A stretch of 6,815 nucleotides of DNA, from the NCBI GenBank assembly GCA_012271225.1, contig JAAXGS010000077.1, positions 1 to 6,815 on the forward strand, in the 5' to 3' direction. Below the pieces are notes generated by a model, which worked only from the letters and a program-made list of their open reading frames with translations, ran no database searches and was not told the DNA's origin. The DNA comes from Dehalococcoidia bacterium (lineage in GTDB: Bacteria; Chloroflexota; Dehalococcoidia; UBA6926). A program made the translations under genes and the position numbers. Below, in pieces: positions 1 to 5,875 of the stretch. The first letter of the stretch is position 1. Every line of letters begins with the position of its first letter.

Positions 1-462
1 GAACGCGCCCGCGTCAACGCCCACTGGCAGGGGCAACAAGAAGAACCGCCCGCAACGGCCCCTGAGGAACCGGAGGAGGCTGACGCGGCCACTGCAGAAG
101 AATCACCCGCAGTGACGATGGAAGTGCCCGCCCAGCCGGCAGAACAGCCAGAACCCCCGCCGGCTGAGCCTGCGGCAGCGCCATCGCAAACCGACGCGCC
201 TGAGGCTGAGGCTGTGCCGGCGCAGGCTGAAGCATCACTGCAGCAGCAAGCCAGGGAGGTGGCGTCTCGTTCGAAGGAGATCGCGGCAGACGGCGCACGC
301 AAGGCCAAGGACGGCGCGCGCAAGGCCTGGGACAGCGCGCGCAAGGCCGTGAACGATGCCCAAATCCCCGAACGGGGCCGACGCCTCTGGAGATCCATCT
401 CAAACTCCATCAGCAGGCGCAGGGGCGGCGGAGGCAGCAACTCGGACAGCGATCCGTCGTGA
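1..462 (+). CDS. C-terminal part of a Pro/Ala/Glu-rich low-complexity protein (5' end outside window)
   Basis: The reading frame is open from base 1 and ends at TGA 460-462, giving 153 visible residues, so the true start lies upstream of the window. I do not recognise a family. The first ~75 residues are rich in Pro, Ala, Glu and Gln, acidic and probably disordered. A segment around residues 80-120 is predicted to be helical and turns basic, containing three tandem heptads of the type D-G/S-A-R-K-A-x. The tail is basic then glycine/serine-rich (RRRGGGGSNSDSDPS). No signal peptide, membrane segment or catalytic motif is visible in this part. The repeated Ala-Arg-Lys heptads could form an amphipathic helix that binds membrane, nucleic acid or a partner, which is inference only. 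The gene is followed after 58 bp by another plus-strand gene with no terminator between, so they may be cotranscribed. Confidence 0.7.
   Translation, partial: ERARVNAHWQGQQEEPPATAPEEPEEADAATAEESPAVTMEVPAQPAEQPEPPPAEPAAAPSQTDAPEAEAVPAQAEASLQQQAREVASRSKEIAADGARKAKDGARKAWDSARKAVNDAQIPERGRRLWRSISNSISRRRGGGGSNSDSDPS
289..351 (+). repeat. Three tandem 21-bp coding repeats
   Basis: Three consecutive 21-bp units (289-309, 310-330, 331-351) each follow the pattern GAC-RGC-GCR-CGC-AAG-GCC-NNN and encode DGARKAK, DGARKAW and DSARKAV. The units stay in frame and differ at only a few positions, pointing to recent duplication by slippage inside the gene. Seven-residue periodicity fits an amphipathic helix or coiled coil. 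Confidence 0.85.
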
Positions 463-520
463 CGCGGTTGCACGGGACGCATGCGGGGCGTAGTTGGCCG
501 CGCCCCGCCGGGAGAGCGCA

Positions 521-850
521 TTGGATCCGGCCGTAGTCGAGCGGGCGCGGCAGATCCTCATCCCCATTGCGCGGAGCAGGCAGCGCATCACGTATGGGCA
601 GTTCGCGGCGCAGCTTGCCGATCCGGAAATCACAGCCATGAATACCGCCCCGCTCCTGTCTCGCGTGTGTGAGGTGGAGGCAGAGGCGGGCCGTCCGCTG
701 CTGGGTGTCGTCGCCGTCAACAGCCACAACAGGCGGCCGGACGCCGCGCTGTATGACCTTGTCCGGGAACTGCGCGGCTGGGACGGCGACGATGAAGAGG
801 TCTATCTGAAAGAATTGGCGCTGACCTATGACTACTGGCGGCCTGTTTAG
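521..850 (+). CDS. Small conserved-looking protein of unknown function (109 aa)
   Basis: I chose TTG 521 as the start because GGAG lies at 511-514, six bases upstream. An in-frame TTG at 494 would add nine residues but has only a poor purine match (GGGGCG) before it. No ATG or GTG start fits. The frame ends at TAG 848-850. The protein is soluble, with an N-terminal helical segment and a YGQFAAQL segment that resembles the start of a small winged-helix-like fold. A central GRPLLGVVAV strand and an acidic C-terminal part (WDGDDEEVYLKEL) ending near YDYWRP follow. The general pattern, TYGxLA then GRPLLxxVV then a terminal acidic helix, is one I associate with small proteins annotated only as hypothetical. 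I cannot name a function. It sits 58 bp after the preceding gene and 53 bp before the GrdB-like gene on the same strand. Confidence 0.75.
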   Translation: MDPAVVERARQILIPIARSRQRITYGQFAAQLADPEITAMNTAPLLSRVCEVEAEAGRPLLGVVAVNSHNRRPDAALYDLVRELRGWDGDDEEVYLKELALTYDYWRPV

Positions 851-903
851 CCGCGGGAATCTCTCGCTACCAGAACAACACCAATGTCCACAGGATGACA
901 ACC

Positions 904-1857
904 ATGCCCATAGAGTTGCGTGATCTGGCCCGGCTGCCCCCGTCCATTGAGAACATGGCGTTCTCCAAGATTCGCATGGAGCGCCTGCCAGAGGAGGAGG
1001 CCGCGCGATTCTTCAACGGGCTGTACCGCGCCGCCCTGCTGTCTCATGACGACGGCGATTGGTCACGCGTCGAGCAGTACCTGGCGGAATGGGAGCGAGA
1101 CCTCGTCTCACGCGTGAATCCGTCCGCGCTCTCCTTTGACCGGTCTCCATGGACGCCCTTTGCCGGGCCCCTTACGGCGGCCCGCATCGCGCTGGTGACC
1201 ACTGGCGGCGCTTATTTGAGGGACGGGCATGAGCCGTTTGTGGATGACGATCCATCGTTCCGCGTGATTCCCGCATCAATCCCGCCGGCTGATCTGGCCA
1301 TCTTCCATGAGCACTACGACACGTCCAATGCGCAGCGGGACATCAACGTCATCTTCCCAATTGATCGGCTGCGGGACATGCAGTCGGACGGAGCCATCGG
1401 CTCACTGGCCGCAGAGGCCTACGGTTTTATGGGGTACATCGTCGGCGACAACATCCCCCGGCTGATGGAGGACACCGCGCCGGCGGTGGCGCGCCGCCTT
1501 GCGGCGGACAACGTTCAGGCCGCGCTGATCGGCACGACCTGACCGGTGTGCAATCAGTCCGGCGGGCTGATCGCGCGGGTTCTGGAGGAGCACGGCATCG
1601 CCACGGTTGTGGTGCAGCAGGGGCTGCAGCAGCCCATGCGCATCAAGCCGCCGCGCTCCCTGTACGTCAAACACCCCTACGGGCAACCCTTTGGACAGCC
1701 GGGGGACATCGATCAGCAGCGAACAATCGTTGAGGACGCGCTGGCGTTGCTTGAGACGGTGACGGAGCCGGGAACGATCACCCACTCGCCCTACCGGTGG
1801 CGGCGGGAGGATTTTCACGCCATCCAACGCTCACGAGGCGCGCGCGCCGCCCACTGA
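904..1857 (+). CDS. GrdB-like (glycine/sarcosine/betaine reductase selenoprotein B family) protein with in-frame TGA, probable selenocysteine
   Basis: One continuous frame of 317 codons is interrupted only by TGA 1540-1542 (residue 213) and ends at TGA 1855-1857. Both halves match the same family (PF07355-type). Before the TGA are PFAGPLTAARIALVTTGG, DPSFRVIP (about 116-123), a HEHYDT motif and YGFMGY. After it come PVCNQSGGLIARVLEEHGIAT, then PPRSLYVKHPYG, GQPGD, ALALLETVTEPGTI and PYRW. As I recall family members, the segment at the TGA reads CPVCNQS, so TGA replaces the first Cys of a CxxC pair. The remaining Cys216 is the only cysteine in the whole product, giving a UxxC redox motif. Start 904 is preferred because AGGA (892-895) lies eight bases upstream; ATG 895 is the alternative. 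In true GrdB the Sec residue takes part in reductive C-N cleavage. Here no grdA, grdC or grdD neighbours are present, so the substrate is unknown. The alternatives are a nonsense mutation or a sequencing error. Confidence 0.8.
1547..1577 (+). promoter_or_regulatory. Candidate bacterial SECIS hairpin downstream of the in-frame TGA
   Basis: An eight-pair stem, ATCAGTCC (1553-1560) with GGGCTGAT (1564-1571, one U-G wobble), closes a GGC apical loop. One A-C mismatch (1552/1572) separates it from a lower stem of five pairs, 1547-1551 with 1573-1577, two of them wobbles. The loop begins 18 bases after the TGA and starts with G. This fits the known bacterial SECIS requirements of an apical loop roughly 16-37 bases from UGA with G in the first two loop positions. 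A bulged U as in E. coli fdhF is not evident. The element lies wholly inside coding sequence, as expected in bacteria. Pairing was found by eye, not by folding software. Confidence 0.5.
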
Positions 1858-1922
1858 CGCTCAATCCGGCCTGTAGGCGCGCAACTGAACTTCCATGCCG
1901 GGGAGCGCGCAGGCGGCGGGGC

Positions 1923-2723
1923 CTACTCCTCCTCGGCGGAGTCAGGAGTGGCGTCGGAGTCCGCCTCGGGCCGCGCGTAGTCGAGCGATGCAAGATCATT
2001 CTTGAGCCGCCGCGCCATTGGCAGCATCGTGGACGCCGTCATGCCGGCGCCGACGAAACCTCCCAGGAGCGGGATGGCCTTCGCAAGGCTGCGCGTGAAT
2101 GTGGCCTTGGTAATCTTGACCCCGATGTAGCGCCCCACCCTCTTTGCCAGCACGCGGGAGGCATGGTGCGTCACGGCGTGCGAGGAGAGCTGCTGCAGGC
2201 CCTGCTTGGCCGCGCCGACGCCCATCATCGCGCCGATGAACATCGTGATATCGACCTGCGCCGTCTCATCCAGCTTTCCCTCATTGAGCAGGTCCGGCCA
2301 GCCGTACAGGTACGCGAGCTGCTGCGTCAGGACGGTCAGGTGGAAGAAGTACTGGGCAAGGTCTGCCGGGATTGTCCCAAGCATCGCAAAGCCGCCGGGG
2401 ATGCCCGCCGCAAATGAGATGCCGGAGGCGCGGGTCACGTGGCTCCGGATCAGCGCGTTGGCCCTGTGATCTATCTTGTCCGGATCGATGCCGGCCAGGG
2501 CGGGGCGTGTGCGAACGGCTTCCTCAATCTGTTCCTCGTCGGCAATGGAGGCCAGGTTGGACCGCAGGAATCTCTCGCGGTTCACGTTCACGCCCGGCAC
2601 CGCCATCGCCGCGCGCATGACCCGTTGCCAAACACGATCATCCTGACCGGATTCGACAAGCTCCAGAGTGCCGTTCTCGTCCTCCAGGGCTGCGGCTTCT
2701 CGTTCAAGCCGTTCTTCCGCCAT
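1923..2723 (-). CDS. EcsC/DUF697-like membrane-associated protein (266 aa)
   Basis: The start ATG (2721-2723, complement) has a strong ribosome site, GGGAGGG, at 2729-2735 five bases upstream. The N-terminal ~75 residues are charged and helical (VWQRVMRAAM around 31-40). A Gly/Ala-rich hydrophobic hairpin follows at about 100-142 (GISFAAGIPGGF then AQYFFHLTVLTQQLAYLYGW). A second hydrophobic stretch lies at about 159-172 (ITMFIGAMMGVGAA), and a third, KAIPLLGGFVGAG, at about 215-227 precedes a basic segment and an acidic tail. The sequence IPxDLxxxxxxxxxLxQQLAxLYG and the terminal KAIPLLGG...MLPMARRLK are typical of EcsC and YcjF/DUF697-type proteins, which lack a firmly established biochemical role. 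I am confident of the gene and only moderately sure of the family. It has its own candidate promoter, so it need not depend on the upstream DUF362 gene. Confidence 0.8.
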   Translation of the reverse strand: MAEERLEREAAALEDENGTLELVESGQDDRVWQRVMRAAMAVPGVNVNRERFLRSNLASIADEEQIEEAVRTRPALAGIDPDKIDHRANALIRSHVTRASGISFAAGIPGGFAMLGTIPADLAQYFFHLTVLTQQLAYLYGWPDLLNEGKLDETAQVDITMFIGAMMGVGAAKQGLQQLSSHAVTHHASRVLAKRVGRYIGVKITKATFTRSLAKAIPLLGGFVGAGMTASTMLPMARRLKNDLASLDYARPEADSDATPDSAEEE

Positions 2724-2758
2724 GGCGACCCTCCCGCGCTGCCTGCGCCTTTAGCCGA

Positions 2759-2786
2759 ATGATACACGCCTCCGCGTATTAGGCAA
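2759..2786 (-). promoter_or_regulatory. Candidate sigma70-type promoter for the EcsC-like gene
   Basis: On the minus strand TTGCCT (2781-2786) and TATCAT (2759-2764) are separated by 16 bases. They match TTGACA at 4 of 6 positions and TATAAT at 5 of 6. The start of transcription would fall near 2752, leaving a leader of about 30 bases that carries the GGGAGGG ribosome site at 2729-2735. The site lies in the 74-bp gap after the DUF362 stop codon. This is sequence resemblance only. Confidence 0.45.
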
Positions 2787-2797
2787 ATGGCATGTGA

Positions 2798-3916
2798 CTA
2801 GTACGCGCGGAACAGCCTGCCCCAGGGCGTCTCCAGTGCCTTGCGCGCCCGTCTCCTGCCAATGACGTTGTACCAGTAGCCGTTGAAGTACAGATTGGAC
2901 GCCAGGTACGACCACGGGGCGATAACCGTGCGCAGAAGCAGACGCTCCAGCCGCTTCAACGGACCCCAATAGATCAGTTTTTGCCCGCGGCTCGCAAAGG
3001 TCTCCTCGCTTGCGTTCAACCGCCAGTTGACCTCTGAAACATCCTCTCCAACGACGTCGATCTCGCGCGGATCGCCCGTTCCCAGCCCGGCCTCATGCGC
3101 AAGCCGGATGAATTTGATCGACAGCGGGTCCATGCCCATCAGCCGCGCTGAGATCGCGTCGATGGCCACCTGATCCGCCGAGGCCAGCAGGATGTTCTTG
3201 GTCTGCCACCGCATCGCGCGGGGGCCCGGGCCGTCCCCCACAAAGGTGCCGTCCATGACGGCAAACAAGCCGGGGTGAATCTCCTTCTGAATCGCCAGCA
3301 GGTCAACAAGCGTCTCATGGATCACGGAGTGGGTCCAGTGGCGTCGATGGTTCAGAAGGCCGCCAAAGGCGTTCTTCATCGCGCCCGTCATGGTCGTGAA
3401 CACGTGGGTCTTGACGGTGGGCAGATGGATGATGTTCGTGCCGGGGAAGAGAACGGGGATCGTCAGTCCCTCGGGAAATATGTCGCCGAGCACCCGCATC
3501 GGCGCGCTCGGCTGGTACTGCATCCATTCAACGTCCTCAAGGTGGACGTTGGGGATGCCGTGCTTCTGCACAACGGGCAGATGCTTGTTCCTGACCTCCC
3601 CGACCTTCGCGTCCACAACAACCGTGCCGTTATGCGCGGCTGAGATGTCCCTGAAACCGTCATCCTTCAGTGTCTTGATCACGCCGTCCAGCTGCCAGGG
3701 CGTCGTGGAGCACGCGGGGTACCAGAGCTGCCAACTGATATTGACCTTCAGGAGCGTCGCGGCGGCGGGGCTGAGGGCGTCTGTGTACCCGGCAAGCCGC
3801 ATCACGCGGCCGATGTCGTCCAGCACAGTCTCCGGCGTGGTGTAGACGACGGCCACGCGGGATCGGGACGGCGGCGCCTCCCCGCCATGTGAAACATCGG
3901 CAACGGTCTGTGTCAT
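2798..3916 (-). CDS. DUF362 domain-containing protein without ferredoxin motif (372 aa)
   Basis: The DUF362 core is clear: VLFPGTNIIHLPTVKTH (about 155-171), TGAMKNAFGG (177-186), then VMDGTFVGDGPGPRAM (220-235). After it come ILLASADQVAIDAISARLMG (242-261) and an AxxxGLGxGDPxxIDVVGED segment (273-292). Most DUF362 proteins are poorly characterised. Many carry a C-terminal 4Fe-4S module, but this one has a single cysteine (about 69, in YPACSTTPW), so no cluster can be bound. Instead it has a C-terminal basic/aromatic tail (LLLRTVIAPWSYLASNLYFNGYWY) that may be membrane-associated. I chose ATG 3914-3916, preceded by GAGGGTC. The longest frame begins at 4003 but would overlap the first 36 bp of the divergent amidohydrolase, and its extra residues are basic and unlike the family. 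The function is unknown. It is divergent from the amidohydrolase. Confidence 0.88.
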   Translation of the reverse strand: MTQTVADVSHGGEAPPSRSRVAVVYTTPETVLDDIGRVMRLAGYTDALSPAAATLLKVNISWQLWYPACSTTPWQLDGVIKTLKDDGFRDISAAHNGTVVVDAKVGEVRNKHLPVVQKHGIPNVHLEDVEWMQYQPSAPMRVLGDIFPEGLTIPVLFPGTNIIHLPTVKTHVFTTMTGAMKNAFGGLLNHRRHWTHSVIHETLVDLLAIQKEIHPGLFAVMDGTFVGDGPGPRAMRWQTKNILLASADQVAIDAISARLMGMDPLSIKFIRLAHEAGLGTGDPREIDVVGEDVSEVNWRLNASEETFASRGQKLIYWGPLKRLERLLLRTVIAPWSYLASNLYFNGYWYNVIGRRRARKALETPWGRLFRAY

Positions 3917-3930
3917 GACCCTCTGTTTGG

Positions 3931-3967
3931 CTGCAAGGCTCTCACTGCGTTTCCTATACTGTAGCCG
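3931..3967 (+). promoter_or_regulatory. Candidate promoter giving a leaderless amidohydrolase mRNA
   Basis: TATACT at 3955-3960 matches the -10 consensus at 5 of 6 positions and lies seven bases before ATG 3968. Transcription would therefore start at or next to the A of the start codon. The -35 is weak: CTGCAA at 3931-3936 with an 18-base spacer, 3 of 6 matches. No Shine-Dalgarno sequence is visible upstream of 3968, which agrees with leaderless translation. The 51-bp gap between the divergent starts (3917-3967) must also serve the DUF362 gene, for which I could not identify a convincing promoter. Confidence 0.45.
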
Positions 3968-4840
3968 ATGAGTCCGCCGCAACGCATTGACGCGCATGTT
4001 CACGTCTTTCCGGAAGACGTGGCGGCGGACCGCTCACGCCATCTTGTGATGGATCCCGCGTTCCGGGAGATGTACGCAGACCCCGGAGCGGCGATCATCA
4101 GCGCCGGGGAGATTCTCCCCGCAATGGACAGCGCCGGCATTGCGCGCTCAATCGTCTGCGGGTTCGGCTGGGCATCCGGGGACCTGTGCAGAGCAAACAA
4201 TGACGCAATCATTGAGTCCGTTGCCCGTCATCCCGACCGCATCACGGGGTTCGGCACAATCGCGCCGGACGAGTCCCTGACGGACGCGCTCACTGAAATT
4301 GACCGCATTGCCGCGGCGGGGCTGCGCGGGCTGGGCGAGCTGCGGCCCGACACACAGGGGCTCTTTGACCTTGACACGGACGCGGAGGGCGCCCTGGCCG
4401 ATCGCATACGGAGTCACGGCATGGGGCTGCTGCTGCACGCATCGGAGCCTCTCGGTCGGGCATACCCGGGCAAGGGCGAGGCGACGCCGGAACGGCTCTA
4501 CGGCCTCCTGCAGCGCCTGACCACCATCCCAACCATTCTCGCGCACGCCGGAGGCGGCCTGCCCTTCTATGCCCATTTGCGGGGCGTCGGGGACGTTCTC
4601 GCCGATGTGTACGTGGACACCGCCGCCATGCCATATCTCTATGCGCCCGCGGCCGTCCGGACGTTGATCAACGCCATCGGCAGTGAGCGCATCCTCTTTG
4701 CCACGGACTACCCGCTCATGCCGCAGGAGCGAGTCATTCGATACCTGGATGAGGCGGGGCTTTCAACGGAGGAAATGGAGCGCGTCATGTTCCGCAACGC
4801 AGGGGATTTTTTGCGGCGCGTCAGGGCAGTTCAGGCATGA
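3968..4840 (+). CDS. Amidohydrolase family protein (Amidohydro-rel, PF04909 type; 290 aa)
   Basis: The product is a metal-dependent TIM-barrel hydrolase or decarboxylase of the ACMSD/uracil-carboxylase-like branch. Ligands expected for the family are in order: IDAHVHVFP with H10 and H12, GLGELRP with E124, LLLHASE with H157, ILAHAGGG with H193, and ILFATDYPL with D247. The length of 290 residues is normal for the family. No signal peptide is present, so it should be cytosolic. ATG 3968 is the only reasonable start because the HxH motif begins at residue 10; it has no ribosome site and probably sits on a leaderless transcript. The substrate cannot be told from sequence, and members act on many aromatic and cyclic carboxylates. 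The gene is followed by thpR on the same strand after 66 bp with no terminator, so the two are probably cotranscribed. It diverges from the DUF362 gene. Confidence 0.93.
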   Translation: MSPPQRIDAHVHVFPEDVAADRSRHLVMDPAFREMYADPGAAIISAGEILPAMDSAGIARSIVCGFGWASGDLCRANNDAIIESVARHPDRITGFGTIAPDESLTDALTEIDRIAAAGLRGLGELRPDTQGLFDLDTDAEGALADRIRSHGMGLLLHASEPLGRAYPGKGEATPERLYGLLQRLTTIPTILAHAGGGLPFYAHLRGVGDVLADVYVDTAAMPYLYAPAAVRTLINAIGSERILFATDYPLMPQERVIRYLDEAGLSTEEMERVMFRNAGDFLRRVRAVQA

Positions 4841-4920
4841 CAACAGATAGCGCAGGACACGCGGCGGTACGCGCCGACGCGCTGGGCGCATCAGCGCAGC
4901 GCAGGCATGACCACGGGTGA
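4837..4920 (+). CDS. Possible 27-residue coupling ORF between the amidohydrolase gene and thpR
   Basis: An ATGA overlap joins the end of the amidohydrolase (TGA 4838-4840) to an ATG at 4837. The resulting frame runs 27 codons and stops at TGA 4918-4920, just beyond the thpR start at 4907. A ribosome terminating on the amidohydrolase could thus be relayed into thpR, whose own ribosome site is poor (CAGGC directly before ATG). The encoded peptide is Ala/Arg-rich and shows no family. The 5' ends of this ORF and of thpR look alike (CAGGCATGAC at both, then ACA/CCA). A translated product is doubtful, and chance overlap is quite possible. Confidence 0.25.
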   Translation: MTTDSAGHAAVRADALGASAQRRHDHG

Positions 4921-5521
4921 GTCGGCGGGTCCGCGCTCCTTTCGCGCATTCATCGCCGTTGTGCCGCCGGAATCCGTTCGCGCGGACATTGGCCGGCGCG
5001 TCCGCTCACTGTCCCAACGCGATGCGGGCGATGCGGTGCGGTGGGTGACGCCGGACGCCGTGCACATCACATTGGCCTTTCTTGGACAGCTTGCGGAAGG
5101 CGCGTTGCCGCCGCTGCGTGACGCGCTTGCGGCGGAAACGGCCGGCGTAGCGCCCTTCAGCCTGCGCGCCGGCGGCATCGGCCAATTCGGCAGTCGAGAC
5201 TCCCGGGTCATCTGGGCTGGTCTCGAGGGCGATCTCGACGCCCTGCGAGAACTCCACGCCCGCGTGTCCGCTGCCGTGACGCGGACGGGACTGCGCGTTG
5301 AGCAGCGTGCGTTTCAGCCGCACATCACGCTTGGACGTGTTCGACGCGGGCGTCATTGGACGCCGAACACGGTGGATTCGCCCGCCGCGCCGTCACGGGA
5401 TTTCCGCGTAGACGGCATCAGCCTCATGGAGAGTCGTCTTGGCAGGGGCCCGGCCGTCTATGTTGAGCGCGCGAGCGTGCCGCTCTCCGCCGCCGCCAAC
5501 CTGCGCCACGAAACCCCATGA
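4907..5521 (+). CDS. thpR: RNA 2',3'-cyclic phosphodiesterase / 2'-5' RNA ligase (204 aa)
   Basis: This is a 2H phosphoesterase superfamily protein. Its two HxTx motifs are HITL at residues 53-56 and HITL at 139-142, about 85 residues apart as in ThpR/LigT. They supply the paired catalytic histidines. The N-terminal RAFIAVVPPESVR strand and the VRWVTPDAVHITLAFLG segment are typical, as is AFQPHITLGRVRRG before the second motif. Family members open 2',3'-cyclic phosphate termini of RNA and can also join 2'-5' ends in vitro; the physiological substrate is not settled. The usual size is about 180-190 residues, so this copy is normal with a slight N- and C-terminal extension. ATG 4907 was chosen because the conserved N-terminal strand begins about 12 residues later; its Shine-Dalgarno is poor. 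It is downstream of the amidohydrolase on the same strand and ends 18 bp before the trpE promoter. Confidence 0.93.
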   Translation: MTTGESAGPRSFRAFIAVVPPESVRADIGRRVRSLSQRDAGDAVRWVTPDAVHITLAFLGQLAEGALPPLRDALAAETAGVAPFSLRAGGIGQFGSRDSRVIWAGLEGDLDALRELHARVSAAVTRTGLRVEQRAFQPHITLGRVRRGRHWTPNTVDSPAAPSRDFRVDGISLMESRLGRGPAVYVERASVPLSAAANLRHETP

Positions 5522-5539
5522 CGCATTCGCGCGGGGCAT

Positions 5540-5568
5540 TTGACAGTGAGCGTCATCCTCCATACCAT
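5540..5568 (+). promoter_or_regulatory. Promoter of the T-box/trpE transcript
   Basis: A perfect -35 box TTGACA (5540-5545), a 17-base spacer and TACCAT (5563-5568, 4 of 6 matches) form the best promoter in the window. Transcription should begin around 5575, just before the first helices of the T-box leader. The promoter lies directly after the thpR stop codon, so trpE is expected to be an independent transcription unit. Confidence 0.75.
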
Positions 5569-5837
5569 CGATTGAAACTGAATATCTGCGAGAGCAGAGG
5601 CGTCGAACGAGAGTAGTACCGTCACAGGCTGGGCAGCAGAGAGCCGGGAAAAGGTGGAATCCCGGCGCAGGGTCGGACGGGAATGGACTCGGGAGCCTTG
5701 GACCGAACAGGAGGGCGAAAGCCGCCTCAGTAGGCTCCAACGGAGTGGGGCTCCGTTACAAGCCCACGGTATACGCCCGCCGCAACGCGCGCGGGAAGTA
5801 CCTGCAGAGCGCTCTTGCGCGATGGCGCAAGGGAATA

Positions 5838-5875
5838 AGGGTGGCAACGCGGATCCACAAAAAGGACCCGTCCCT
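5838..5875 (+). promoter_or_regulatory. T-box antiterminator helix
   Basis: AGGG (5838-5841) pairs with CCCT (5872-5875) and GCGG (5849-5852) pairs with CCGT (5868-5871, one G-U). This leaves the seven-base bulge UGGCAAC that receives the tRNA acceptor end. The 3' strand is shared with the terminator stem, so only one can form. The consensus bulge is UGGNACC; here the sixth base is A rather than C. Confidence 0.85.

Noticed and set aside
838..855. Hairpin GCGGC-ctgttta-GCCGC at the stop codon of the small gene
   Set aside because: Only five pairs and no T-tract; not a convincing terminator.
410..901. 163-codon minus-strand ORF overlapping the small gene at 521-850
   Set aside because: It overlaps three plus-strand features, including the end of the first gene. 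The plus-strand frame at 521 has a better ribosome site and a more protein-like composition, so I prefer it, with some remaining doubt.
1540..1542. TGA as reassigned sense codon (Trp or Gly) genome-wide
   Set aside because: TGA ends several other clear genes here (for example at 462, 1857, 4840 and 5521), and TGG is used for Trp, so a general code change is unlikely; site-specific selenocysteine fits better.
1858..1922. Possible bidirectional terminator between the convergent GrdB-like and EcsC-like genes (GTAGGC near 1873 and GCCTAC near 1920, plus GCGCGC repeats)
   Set aside because: The arms are far apart, the loop is large and there is no T-tract on either strand.
1797..2417. 206-codon plus-strand ORF opposite the EcsC-like gene
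   Set aside because: It is antisense to a gene with a strong ribosome site and family-like hydrophobic pattern; its own translation is Arg/His-rich with no recognisable motif, typical of a GC-rich shadow frame. It also overlaps the end of the GrdB-like gene.
3390..3845. Plus-strand ORFs inside the DUF362 gene
   Set aside because: They are shadows of the conserved DUF362 frame, with no ribosome sites or domain motifs.
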